Origin: Rugamonas rivuli
Lineage (GTDB): Bacteria; Pseudomonadota; Gammaproteobacteria; Burkholderiales; Burkholderiaceae_D
Assembly (NCBI RefSeq): GCF_009380165.1
Contig: NZ_WHUF01000002.1
Coordinates: forward strand, 682,001 to 746,000
Direction of reading: 5' to 3'
DNA length: 64,000 bases
Part shown: positions 26,291-34,509 of the stretch, in pieces
Layout: every line of letters starts with the position of its first letter
Position numbering within the stretch: the stretch's first letter is position 1
Position numbers and translations under genes: made by a program
The notes under the pieces: model-generated
The model's input: the letters and a program-made list of their open reading frames with translations, nothing else
Told to the model about the DNA's origin: nothing
Databases searched by the model: none

Positions 26291-28117
26291 ATGGAACAGG
26301 ATGAAACGATGCTGGACGCGGGCGTCAGCCGGCGCGTGATGGCGCTGCGGCTGGCGACGGGACTGGCGCAGGGCGCGCTGCTGTATTGGCTGTACCAGGC
26401 CGACCGGGGAGGCTGGTGGCCGGCCGGGGCGCCGTACGTGATGACGCCACTGCTGATGACCTGTGCGCTGCTGCCGGCGATGCTGATATCGGCCATGGGC
26501 CACATGGCGCCGAAAAAAGTGGCGCAGTGGATGCTGGTTGCTGTCGGCGTGGTGCTGGTCATGGCTTTGCATGCCGTGAGCCGCGAAGCCGGCTTGGCGC
26601 GGGGCGCCGGTGAGCTTGCGAAAGGCGCGTTCACGTCGATACCTGGCCCCATGATGGTTTTCGGCGCGGTCTTCATGTACATCGCCCATTCGCTGGTGAT
26701 GGCGGGGGCTGCGGACAAGCGCCGCATCGCCAGCTACCACACGTATTTCGAGCTGGCGTGGAAGCTGGCGGTGCAGCTGATGTTCTCGGCCTTCTTTGTA
26801 GGCGCGTTGTGGCTGGTGCTGTTGATGGGCAGCGGCCTGTTCGCGATGGTGAAGCTGGACTTCCTCAAGCAGATGATGGGTGAGTCGTGGTTTGTGGTGC
26901 CGGTGATCTGCTTCGCCTGGTCCTGCGCGATGCACATCACGGACGTGCGGCCGGCTATCGTGCGCGGCATCCGCAGCCTGCTGCTGGTGCTGCTGTCGTG
27001 GATACTGCCGGTGGCGGCACTGATCGTCAGCGGCTTCCTGTGCGCGCTGCCGTTCACGGGGCTGGATGTGCTGTGGGCCACGCGCCACGCAACCTCGCTG
27101 CTGCTGGCGGCCGACGCGGTGCTGATCGTGCTGATTAACGCGGCCTTCCAGAATGGCCAGGCCAAGGCGGCGCTGGTGGTGCGCGTGAGCGCGCGCGTGG
27201 CTGCGTTGCTGATCCTGCCGCTGACGGCCATCGCCGTCTATGCCCTGGGTTTGCGGGTGCACGATTATGGCTGGACCTCGGACCGCGTGATCGCGGCCGC
27301 CTGTCTGGTGGTTGCAAGCTGCTATGCGCTGGGCTATGCATGGGCTGCGCATCGTTACGAGACTTGGCTGTGCCCCATCGCCAAGGTAAACGTGGCGACG
27401 GCCTTCGTGGTGCTGGCGGTGCTGCTGGCGTTGTTCACGCCAGTCGCCGATCCTGCACGGGTGTCGGTGAACAGCCAGGTGGCGCGGCTGGAGAAAGGCC
27501 GCACCAAGGCTGCGCAATTCGATTTCCATTATTTGCGTTTCGACGGACAGCGCTACGGCCAGGAGGCCTTGACGCGCCTGTCGCAGCAGGCCACCGGCCC
27601 GGATGCGGCGCTGATACGCGACTTGGCTGCCAAGGCCTTGAAGGAGACGAACCGCTGGAACGGCGGCCAGCAGGTGGCGCCGTTGTCGATTGCCGACAAC
27701 GTCAAGGTGTGGCCGTCACCGACCAGATTGCCGGCCAGTTTTCTGACGCAGAAGTGGCATGACATGCCGGATGCGGTTCAGGCTCAGTGCCTGGTCACGC
27801 CCGGGCGCACTTGCGACGCATTGGTGATCGATGTCGACGGCGATGGCAAGCCGGAGGTGCTGCTGTTTAACACCGGCCCTTATACAAATCCGTCGCTCTT
27901 CGCTGAGCAGGCGGATGGAAAATGGAAGGCGGTCGGACACCTGGATGCGGACGAGAGCTTATGCGAACCGCTGATCGACAAGCTCAAAGCGGGGCAGTAC
28001 ACGTTGGTGACGCCGCGTCTGAAGGCGTTGGAGGTGGCTGGCCAGGTATTACAGTTCCAGTCGGAGTTCGGCTCTGACAACTGCAAACTTATCAAGGATT
28101 ATAGAAAGAACCCATGA
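26291..28117 (+). CDS. DUF4153-type polytopic membrane protein with a calcium-loop-like C-terminal domain
   Basis: A 608-residue protein. The first 390 residues or so contain about ten hydrophobic segments in the style of DUF4153 inner-membrane proteins (MFSAFFVGALWLVLLMGSG, GFLCALPFTGLDVLW). The last 200 residues are soluble and include DVDGDGKPEVLLFN, a calcium-loop/FG-GAP-like motif near residue 520. ATG 26291 has AGAGG at good spacing. The stop overlaps the next ATG (ATGA). Function unknown. The fusion of a membrane part with a DxDxDG soluble part suggests an envelope sensor or scaffold, which is only inference. Confidence 0.8.
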   Translation: MEQDETMLDAGVSRRVMALRLATGLAQGALLYWLYQADRGGWWPAGAPYVMTPLLMTCALLPAMLISAMGHMAPKKVAQWMLVAVGVVLVMALHAVSREAGLARGAGELAKGAFTSIPGPMMVFGAVFMYIAHSLVMAGAADKRRIASYHTYFELAWKLAVQLMFSAFFVGALWLVLLMGSGLFAMVKLDFLKQMMGESWFVVPVICFAWSCAMHITDVRPAIVRGIRSLLLVLLSWILPVAALIVSGFLCALPFTGLDVLWATRHATSLLLAADAVLIVLINAAFQNGQAKAALVVRVSARVAALLILPLTAIAVYALGLRVHDYGWTSDRVIAAACLVVASCYALGYAWAAHRYETWLCPIAKVNVATAFVVLAVLLALFTPVADPARVSVNSQVARLEKGRTKAAQFDFHYLRFDGQRYGQEALTRLSQQATGPDAALIRDLAAKALKETNRWNGGQQVAPLSIADNVKVWPSPTRLPASFLTQKWHDMPDAVQAQCLVTPGRTCDALVIDVDGDGKPEVLLFNTGPYTNPSLFAEQADGKWKAVGHLDADESLCEPLIDKLKAGQYTLVTPRLKALEVAGQVLQFQSEFGSDNCKLIKDYRKNP

Positions 28118-28659
28118 ACCTGTCTTTGACCGAAGAGCAGCAAAATGAAATGCGCCACGCCTACTATGACGGCGCTCCAGGTATTTTCGTCTCCGGCCTT
28201 GTTTGGGTTGCGGCTACGTTTGTGTGTTATCTGGCCGGAATGAAGCAGGCGGTATGGACCCTGCTGATTGGCGGGGCGCTGATTTATCCGCTTAGCGCCG
28301 TCTTGACGAAGGTAATGGGGAGGCCAGCGAAGACCGGCAAGGACAACGCGCTGAACCAGCTTGTGATGGCTTCGACCTTTTGGCTTATCCTGTGTTGTGC
28401 AATGGCCTTTGGTCTTTTCCTTCTCCGGCCGGCGTTCTTTTTCCCCGCGATGATGGTGACAATAGGAAGCCGCTACCTGGTCTTCGCAAGCGTCTACGGC
28501 CGGTCTATTTTCTGGGTGATGGGTGGGAGCCTTATTGTCGCTGGAGTTGTGGCCTTCTTCTCGGCGTTGTCGCCTGGCGTGGCGGCGGGAATCGGTGGGT
28601 TGATTGAGGTGTTGTTTGCAGTCTTCGTGTTTTTAAAAGCGTCCAAGCCTGCGGTTTAG
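28114..28659 (+). CDS. Small polytopic membrane protein (possibly DUF7010)
   Basis: A 181-residue protein with five or six hydrophobic segments and a short polar N-terminus (LTEEQQNEMRHAYYDGAPG). That opening recalls the DUF7010 membrane family, a tentative match. It is translationally coupled to the DUF4153-type gene by an ATGA overlap, so the two products probably work together. Lower GC and more varied codons than its neighbours hint at later acquisition. The 3' end overlaps the convergent merR gene by four bases. Confidence 0.7.
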   Translation: MNLSLTEEQQNEMRHAYYDGAPGIFVSGLVWVAATFVCYLAGMKQAVWTLLIGGALIYPLSAVLTKVMGRPAKTGKDNALNQLVMASTFWLILCCAMAFGLFLLRPAFFFPAMMVTIGSRYLVFASVYGRSIFWVMGGSLIVAGVVAFFSALSPGVAAGIGGLIEVLFAVFVFLKASKPAV

Positions 28660-29018
28660 TCGCTCTGTAAAGGGCAAGTCTGCATGTCCGTTCCGAGCCT
28701 GCGCGCCAGCTCGCCGCGCAGCGTGTGCAGGCCTTCGATGCGTTTGTCGATGTCTTCCAGTTTGCGCTCCAGCGCTGCGCGCAGTTGAGGCGCGGACGAT
28801 TCCGGCTCGGCCAGCAGCGGCAGGTCGGCTTCGATCTCGCCCAGCGTGAAGCCCAGCGTCTGCGCCAGGCGGATGTAGCGCAGCCAGTCCACCGCTTCAG
28901 GCGGATAGTCGCGATAGCCGTTGGCGCTGCGGCGCGCGCGCAGCAGGCCGCGCTTCTCGTAAAAGCGCAGGGTGTCGCGGCTTAAGCCTGTGGCGCTGGC
29001 GATTTCTCCGATTTGCAT
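28656..29018 (-). CDS. MerR-family transcriptional regulator
   Basis: A 120-residue regulator. The winged-helix start MQIGEIASATGLSRDTLRFYEKRGLL and RSANGYRDYPPEAVDWL are diagnostic of MerR proteins, and a coiled coil (about 85-110) follows. One cysteine near the C-terminus (TCPLQSD) is not enough to call a metal sensor. It is divergent from a small membrane protein and the shared region has a 19-base-spaced promoter with a palindrome, the classic MerR arrangement, so it likely controls that promoter. Confidence 0.88.
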   Translation of the reverse strand: MQIGEIASATGLSRDTLRFYEKRGLLRARRSANGYRDYPPEAVDWLRYIRLAQTLGFTLGEIEADLPLLAEPESSAPQLRAALERKLEDIDKRIEGLHTLRGELARRLGTDMQTCPLQSD

Positions 29019-29038
29019 GCCCGGACTCCAAATATCGT

Positions 29039-29070
29039 TTGACCTTGGAGTGTACTCCAGGCTTTAGCAT
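29039..29070 (+). promoter_or_regulatory. MerR-type promoter/operator with 19-base spacer
   Basis: TTGACC at 29039-29044 (-35) and TTAGCAT at 29064-29070 (-10) are separated by 19 bases. The spacer holds the dyad TTGGAGT and ACTCCAG around GT. Over-long spacers with a central dyad are the hallmark of promoters activated by MerR proteins through DNA twisting. It faces the membrane-protein gene at 29097. Confidence 0.6.
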
Positions 29071-29096
29071 GGCTCCACCATATTTCAGGAGACGTC

Positions 29097-29492
29097 ATGC
29101 TCGCACCATCCACCTTTCGCAAAATTGTCCTCGGCAGCGCCATCTACGATTTGATCGTGACGGCGCCTTTCGCCACGCCCTGGAGCTTCGCCTTCGCCCG
29201 CACGCAGTTGGACGGCATCAACCAGCTGCTGGGCGGCGCTGCGCTGCCTGCGTTCGCGCCTTTTCACGTGCTGTTTGCCTGCCTGCTTGGCAGTGTCGTG
29301 CTGGTGTGGGCGCTGCTGCGCATCAGCGACCCGCAGCAGCGCTTCGGCCGTTTCGACGGCGTGGCGCGGCTGCTGTTCTCGACCTGGATGATATGGACGC
29401 TCAGCGTGACCGGTGCACCGCTACTCTGGCTGTTTATCGTGCCGGAGATGGCCTTCTGTGTGGCTCAGTGGCTGCCGGTGCACAGGCGATGA
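29097..29492 (+). CDS. Hypothetical membrane protein, probable MerR target
   Basis: A 131-residue protein with three or four hydrophobic segments (about 10-27, 55-75, 88-103, 106-122). AGGAGA lies just upstream of ATG 29097. I do not recognise a family. It sits directly behind the MerR-type promoter and divergent from the MerR gene, so it is the likely regulated gene, perhaps an efflux or envelope-stress protein. It ends just before the convergent OprC-like receptor. Confidence 0.7.
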   Translation: MLAPSTFRKIVLGSAIYDLIVTAPFATPWSFAFARTQLDGINQLLGGAALPAFAPFHVLFACLLGSVVLVWALLRISDPQQRFGRFDGVARLLFSTWMIWTLSVTGAPLLWLFIVPEMAFCVAQWLPVHRR

Positions 29493-29497
29493 GCTGC

Positions 29498-31606
29498 TTA
29501 CAGATCGATGCTGAGGCCTATGTCGATCGAACGGCCATGTCCAGGCAGCGGGCGCAGTGTGCCGCCGTCGGCGCGCAGGCCTGACAGGTAGACGCCGCCC
29601 AGAGGATCGGCATACGCTTTATCCAGCAGGTTGCTGACGCCAGCCGACAGCCGCACGTTCTTCCGCACTTGATATGCGGTGCGCACGTTGAGGAGGGCAT
29701 AGCCTGCGGTTTCCGGCTCCAGCCGGCGCGCATCGACGTTGTCCTTGCGGGCGACCAGTTTGGTTTCGATCTGGTTGTGCCACGCGCCGCTCGTGTGCTC
29801 CAGCGTCAGCAAGGTGTTGAACGGCATGATGCGATACAGGTCGCCGCCATCCGTGCGCTTTCCGCGCGCGTATGCGGCATTGCCGGTGAAAGTGAATGAG
29901 CCGAAGGAAGAGGGGCTGCCAACCGGCGCGCTCCAGGACAGGTTGGCGCCATACAGCTTCGCGTCATGGTTGGCAAAGCGCAGCAGCGCGCCGTTCGCGC
30001 TCATGCGCATGTAGGGATGGAACTGTCCCAGTACATCCACGTCGATATAGTCCTGCACGCGGTTGTAGTAGGGATTGAGCTTGACGAACCATGCCGCAGG
30101 CCCGGCACCATGCCAATGCGCGGTGAAGCCCAGCGTGTACGCGGTCTCCGGCTTCAGATCGACATTGCCGACATAGCCGTTGCCGTCGCCGAACCAGTTC
30201 GTCATGGTCATCGCCATCGTACCGCGCCCCCAGGAGTAGCGCTCGTACAGATTGGGCGAGCGGGTCTTGCGGGCCGCCGCCAGTTCATACGTGGTGGACG
30301 CATCGGCTTCGAAGCGCGCCAACGCGGTCAGGTCCAGATTGCCGTCGCGCTGACGGCGCGAGCGGGCGTTGAATGTCGCAGCGGCTGCGGCGTCGGTGGC
30401 GTTCATCATGTTGTTGGCGTAGGGCTGCACATCGCCTGCGTCCATGCGAACCGATTCCCAACGTGCGCCGAGCAGCGATGTCCATTGCGCGTTGTGTGCC
30501 GTTTCGGCCTCGCCGTACAGCGCGACGCGGTCACGCTGGCCGTCGTTGATGTTCACGTAGGTCTGCGGTCCCATCATCATCGATCCGGGAACGGCGGGCC
30601 AGTAGTCGTCCAGCCGGAAGGTGTGGTACTCGTGCCCGACGCGCAGCTTGCCGGCATCGCCCCAGGGCAGCGAGGCCTTGAGCGCGTAACCGGCGTTACG
30701 GCCACGCGTCACCATCGGCATCATGCCGCGCCGTTCCGGCGTGAAGAAGCCCATATCGTGGTTGGTCCTTTGCCAGTAGGCGCTGCCATCGAGCTCACCC
30801 CAGCCGAACCGGCCAACGTAGCCCAGGTTGGCGAACTTGCCGTCGTTGTCGGTCATGTCCATGTACTGGTTGGGGAAGCCTTGGTAGGGAATGTGCTGGA
30901 CGCCGGCGCGCAGCGTGAGCTGCTGGTCTTTGCCGCGCAGGGCCAGTATCGCCGACTGGTTGATGCTTTCGTAAAGGCTGGCCAGCACGCGTTGGCCGTT
31001 GCCGTCTTCGTAGCTGTGGCCGCGCGCATAGGCTGCGCTGTAGCCCAAGCTCCAGCGGTCGCTGGCGATGCCGGCCGAGATGCCGCTGTTGATCGTCTCG
31101 CCGTTGCTACCTGCGTTCAGGGTGACGCGGCCCGTGCTGCGTAGCGCTTCGGCCGTTTCGGCGAACACCGGCGCGGTGGATTTGACGGTAACGGTGCCGC
31201 CTATGCTGTCGCCGCCGGCGCTGACCGGCGTTACACCTGCCAGCACTTCGATGCGGCCAACCTGGCTCGGATCGATGTACGACAGCGGGGCGTTCATGTG
31301 GTTGGCGCAGGCGGAGGTGATCTCCATGCCGTCGATACGGATCTTGAGGCGGTCGTCGCCAAGGCCGTTGACGAAGGGCAGGGCGGAGACGCCGCCAGCT
31401 TGTGCCGCGCTGTAGCCGGGCGTTGCGCTGAGCAGCAATGCGGAATCGCTGACGGCATTCGGTCGTTGCAGCCAGCCTTCGCCGATGGCGGAGACGATGA
31501 CTTTGATGCGCGGCTCGGCGGCCGCTTCGTTGCCGGTTTGTGCATTGGCGGTTGCAGCGGCGGCGCTGGCGATGGCCAGGCAGGCGGTGAGGTAGTGCTG
31601 TTTCAT
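29498..31606 (-). CDS. OprC-like TonB-dependent copper receptor
   Basis: A 702-residue receptor with signal peptide (about 1-22), plug and barrel. The plug has DGMEITSACANHMNAPLSY, giving C100-x3-M104, and the barrel has TNHDMGFF, giving H283-x-M285. Pseudomonas OprC binds copper through a CxxxM and HxM pair about 180 residues apart; here the distance is 183. Many extra Met residues (GMMPM, SMMMGP, MAMTMTNW) also suit copper. It ends an operon with a DUF2946 and a PepSY protein, both often linked to copper. Copper uptake is the best call; iron or another metal remains possible. Confidence 0.87.
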   Translation of the reverse strand: MKQHYLTACLAIASAAAATANAQTGNEAAAEPRIKVIVSAIGEGWLQRPNAVSDSALLLSATPGYSAAQAGGVSALPFVNGLGDDRLKIRIDGMEITSACANHMNAPLSYIDPSQVGRIEVLAGVTPVSAGGDSIGGTVTVKSTAPVFAETAEALRSTGRVTLNAGSNGETINSGISAGIASDRWSLGYSAAYARGHSYEDGNGQRVLASLYESINQSAILALRGKDQQLTLRAGVQHIPYQGFPNQYMDMTDNDGKFANLGYVGRFGWGELDGSAYWQRTNHDMGFFTPERRGMMPMVTRGRNAGYALKASLPWGDAGKLRVGHEYHTFRLDDYWPAVPGSMMMGPQTYVNINDGQRDRVALYGEAETAHNAQWTSLLGARWESVRMDAGDVQPYANNMMNATDAAAAATFNARSRRQRDGNLDLTALARFEADASTTYELAAARKTRSPNLYERYSWGRGTMAMTMTNWFGDGNGYVGNVDLKPETAYTLGFTAHWHGAGPAAWFVKLNPYYNRVQDYIDVDVLGQFHPYMRMSANGALLRFANHDAKLYGANLSWSAPVGSPSSFGSFTFTGNAAYARGKRTDGGDLYRIMPFNTLLTLEHTSGAWHNQIETKLVARKDNVDARRLEPETAGYALLNVRTAYQVRKNVRLSAGVSNLLDKAYADPLGGVYLSGLRADGGTLRPLPGHGRSIDIGLSIDL

Positions 31607-31634
31607 GGTGAGTCCTTTGTTACTGTTTTTACTG

Positions 31635-33050
31635 TTATTGATAGTTTGTGTGCGGACGTCTGCGCAGCGCGACGATGAGCGTATCGAGCAGCAGCACGGC
31701 CAGCATGGATGCGCCGAGCAGCGGGAAGCAGCAGCCCAGCACCACGGCGATCAGCACGACGCCCCGCGCCAGCTGATCGCCGTTGCGGCGCTCGGGCGCG
31801 GCCAGCCTGCCGAAGGGGCGGCGCTTCCACCAGATGACGATGCCGCTAATGCAAAGCGCGATCAGAGCCAGGCAGCCGGCCAGCATGAGCAGCAAGTTGG
31901 GCGTGCCATACTCTCCGCCCTGATGCACGCTGACGCCCCATTCGGTGATGCGGCCTATCGCGCCGATGCGCTCCGGGCCGATATCCATCAGCACCTTGCG
32001 GCTGTATTGGTCGATGTGAATCACGCGCTGGTCCTCGGTGCGGCCGGTGCTGCGGATCGCGCTGTAGACGCCTCGGGGATCGCGCGGCAGCGCAAGCCGG
32101 TAGCCGCGGTCGATGCCGATCGACGCCAGTTGCGCGACGATGGCGTCCGGGCTGGCCGTGCCGGAGTGGCTTAGCAGGGCATAGTCGTTGGCGCTGGCCT
32201 TGTGCGGCATGGCCTTGTGATGCGCATGCGGATCGTCCGATTCGGGAACGGCGAGCTGCTGCTGGGTCCATGGCAGTTCGCCAATGGCTCCAGCTGGCAG
32301 CGTGGATTTGGGCACGCCTCGCCACATGCCGTTCGGGACACCGAGATCGTGCGCGGTCAGCCATGCGTTGACGTTCGCGCCCCAAAACACCGACCAAGGC
32401 ATGCCGGTCAGCGCAAGGAACAGGATCACGATGCCGCCGAAGGCGCCGGTGACGGCGTGCAGATCGCGCCACCACGTTCGCCCCTCGGCTCCCGGCCGTA
32501 TCGACACCACGCCCACGCGACGGCCTCGCGGCCACCACAGATAGACGCCGGTGGACATCAAGACGATGATCCAGCCGGCCACGATTTCAATCACCACCTT
32601 GCCGCCGTCACCGGCGATGGCCAGCGAATGGATATGCTTCACGATGGTCATGATGCGCTGGTCTTCGGCGATGGCGCCGGCAATCGTGGCGGTGGCGGGA
32701 TCGATAAACACCTGCAGCGTGCTGCCGTCCGGCCGGATCACGTCTACCTGCGTGTTGTGCCGGTCGTCTGCCGGCAGGTTGAGTGCCTTGAGCCGCCCCG
32801 GATAGGAGTGCAATGCGGCGGTGATCAGCCGGGATGGCGGCTGCACGATATTGCTGGCCTGCGCGCGCAGCATCTGCGGGGCGTAGACCAGGTCGTCGAT
32901 CTGGCGATGGAACAGGTACATGGCGCCAGTCACCGCCAGTGAAAAAATAAAAGGTACGCAAACCAGGCCGGCAAAAAAATGCCAGCGCCAGATGCGTCGA
33001 TACAGGCCGGCGCGCGGAGCCGCGGCCGTAGCAGAATACGATGAGTTCAT
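31635..33050 (-). CDS. PepSY-associated transmembrane protein
   Basis: A 471-residue inner-membrane protein with about four or five membrane segments. The N-terminal RIWRWHFFAGLVCVPFIFSLAVTGAMYLF is the typical first helix of PepSY_TM proteins. Two extracytoplasmic PepSY-like regions follow, then VTGAFGGIVILFLALTGMPWSVFWG and a last segment ending IVIWWKRRP. Such proteins accompany TonB siderophore and metal receptors and probably reduce or release metal in the periplasm. A Met/His-rich loop (DPHAHHKAMPHK) may bind metal. It is 28 bases upstream of the OprC-like receptor. ATG 33050 is the better start. Confidence 0.88.
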   Translation of the reverse strand: MNSSYSATAAAPRAGLYRRIWRWHFFAGLVCVPFIFSLAVTGAMYLFHRQIDDLVYAPQMLRAQASNIVQPPSRLITAALHSYPGRLKALNLPADDRHNTQVDVIRPDGSTLQVFIDPATATIAGAIAEDQRIMTIVKHIHSLAIAGDGGKVVIEIVAGWIIVLMSTGVYLWWPRGRRVGVVSIRPGAEGRTWWRDLHAVTGAFGGIVILFLALTGMPWSVFWGANVNAWLTAHDLGVPNGMWRGVPKSTLPAGAIGELPWTQQQLAVPESDDPHAHHKAMPHKASANDYALLSHSGTASPDAIVAQLASIGIDRGYRLALPRDPRGVYSAIRSTGRTEDQRVIHIDQYSRKVLMDIGPERIGAIGRITEWGVSVHQGGEYGTPNLLLMLAGCLALIALCISGIVIWWKRRPFGRLAAPERRNGDQLARGVVLIAVVLGCCFPLLGASMLAVLLLDTLIVALRRRPHTNYQ

Positions 33051-33107
33051 TGCTATCCTCGTCAGACAGATTGACCTAGCGCACAAAAGTGCGCACGTGG
33101 GCAGGGA

Positions 33108-33491
33108 TCAGACGAGGATGGGCGGTGCGCGCGCGTGGGCCGCAGACCATGCGTGCAGCGGCTGCGGTGCGGCGTAAAAGAGGGAAGGGTAGATAGCGCG
33201 GCCGCCATCCGCAAGCAGCACGGTAGCCGGTGCGGTGGGGATGGCGTCGGAGCCGCCGTGGGTGGCGCAAAACGCGCAATGCTCCATGCCGTGCTTGGCG
33301 GATGCTGGGGCCTTGCCGTTGTCGCCAGGGGCGAGCTTGACCAGTTTGTAGCCGTTCACCGTGCAGACTTCCACGGTGTCGGCGCCGGCGGCTGCCAGCG
33401 CGTGCGAAATCGAAGGCGCGAGTGCGCTGAACAGGACTGCCAGCAAGGCTATCCAGATGTACAGCGTTTGTCGTTTTGCCATTTCGATCAT
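33108..33491 (-). CDS. DUF2946 protein
   Basis: A 127-residue protein with an N-terminal hydrophobic segment (LYIWIALLAVLFSALAPSISHALA), a CTVNGYKLV stretch and HCAFCATHGG, the Cys/His motif of DUF2946. These small envelope proteins are commonly found with copper receptors and PepSY proteins, as here. A role in copper binding is plausible and unproven. Two ATGs (33491 and 33482) are possible. It starts 7 bases after the LysR gene on the same strand. Confidence 0.82.
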   Translation of the reverse strand: MIEMAKRQTLYIWIALLAVLFSALAPSISHALAAAGADTVEVCTVNGYKLVKLAPGDNGKAPASAKHGMEHCAFCATHGGSDAIPTAPATVLLADGGRAIYPSLFYAAPQPLHAWSAAHARAPPILV

Positions 33492-33498
33492 GTTGCCA

Positions 33499-34416
33499 TT
33501 ATATCCGATGCCGTTTGTTTGCCGCTGCCGGCATGCTCTCCGCGAGGAAGTCGATGAAGGCGCGCACGCGGGCCGGCTGCTGCTGCCGGCTCGGATAGTA
33601 GACGTACAGGTCGGCCGACGGCAGCGTGTAGTCGGCCAGCACCACTTGCAGGCGGCCGCTGTCGAGGTACTTGGCGGCGTCCCATTCGGAGCGCAGCAGG
33701 ATGCCGTGGCCGTCCAGCGCCCAGCCCAGCACCACGTCGCCGTCGTTGCTGGACAGGCTGCCGTGCACCTTCACCGTCTCGGCCTTGCGGCCCTTCTGCA
33801 GCTTCCAGGTGCTGTAGGTATCGTTGTTCTGGCGGTGCAGGATGCAGCTGTGCTGCGCCAGATCCTGCGGCAGGTGCGGCGTGCCGCGCCGCTTCAGGTA
33901 GGCCGGCGAGGCGCACAGGAAGCGCTGGTTGGACAGGATCTTGCGCGCACCCAGGCGCGTATCGGGCAGTTCGCCGAAGCGGATGCCCAGGTCGTAGGCA
34001 TCTTCCACCAGGTTGATGGCGCGGTCGGTCAGTTGCAGCTGCACTTCCACGTCCGGATAGCGGCGCGCGAAGGCGGAGACAAGCGGCGCGATGGTGGTGC
34101 GGCCGAAACCCAGCGTGGCGTTCACGCGCAGCAGGCCCTTGGGCGCGGCGCGGCTGCTCGATACAGATTCCTCCATGTCGCGTATGTCGCCGAGAATGCG
34201 GGCGGCTTGCGTCAGGTAGGTTTCGCCTTCGCTGGTCAGGCTGACGCGGCGCGTGGTGCGGTTCAGCAGGCGTACGCCCAGGCGCTGCTCCATCAGCATC
34301 AGGCGTTTGGTGACGGCCGGCGGCGTGATGCCCAGTTCGCGCGCGGTGGCGGAAAGGCTGCCCAGCTTCGCCAGCAGCACGAAGAAGGACAATTCGGAGA
34401 CGATATCATTATTCAC
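33499..34416 (-). CDS. LysR-family regulator, divergent from D-tartrate dehydratase
   Basis: About 305 residues from GTG 34416. The winged helix contains LSFFVLLAKLGSLSATARELGITPPAVTKRL, followed by the linker helix and an effector domain of the usual length (LGFGRTTIAPLVSAF, YDLGIRFGELPDTRLGARKI). It is of the CrgA/DhcR kind by wording. A palindrome overlaps its own start codon in the shared region with the tartrate dehydratase gene, the likely regulated gene. The copper operon follows on the same strand with almost no gap, so read-through into it is possible. Confidence 0.88.
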   Translation of the reverse strand: MNNDIVSELSFFVLLAKLGSLSATARELGITPPAVTKRLMLMEQRLGVRLLNRTTRRVSLTSEGETYLTQAARILGDIRDMEESVSSSRAAPKGLLRVNATLGFGRTTIAPLVSAFARRYPDVEVQLQLTDRAINLVEDAYDLGIRFGELPDTRLGARKILSNQRFLCASPAYLKRRGTPHLPQDLAQHSCILHRQNNDTYSTWKLQKGRKAETVKVHGSLSSNDGDVVLGWALDGHGILLRSEWDAAKYLDSGRLQVVLADYTLPSADLYVYYPSRQQQPARVRAFIDFLAESMPAAANKRHRI

Positions 34417-34429
34417 TTGAAGTGTATAA
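34409..34429. promoter_or_regulatory. Palindrome between lysR and D-tartrate dehydratase
   Basis: Centred on G34419, TTATTCACTT pairs with AAGTGTATAA with a single mismatch (34413/34425). It has the T-N11-A style symmetry expected of a LysR operator, and it covers the GTG start of the lysR gene, which would give autorepression while sitting about 80 bases before the target gene. Confidence 0.5.
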
Positions 34430-34509
34430 AGGAGTAAATATCAGTGAATTATACGACTGCTTTTCAAGAGTAAGCTTGGTCCCATTCTTAGCCCACTGGA
34501 GACAGCACC

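Noticed and set aside
26131..26727. Upstream extension of dapC to a 603-residue protein
   Set aside because: The added 199 residues are low-complexity and antisense to the DUF4153-type gene; GTG 26130 gives the normal DapC start.
33492..33504. TATAAT at the end of lysR as a promoter of a leaderless DUF2946 transcript
   Set aside because: The hexamer is perfect, but it coincides with the lysR stop region and no -35 lies at proper distance; too weak to claim.
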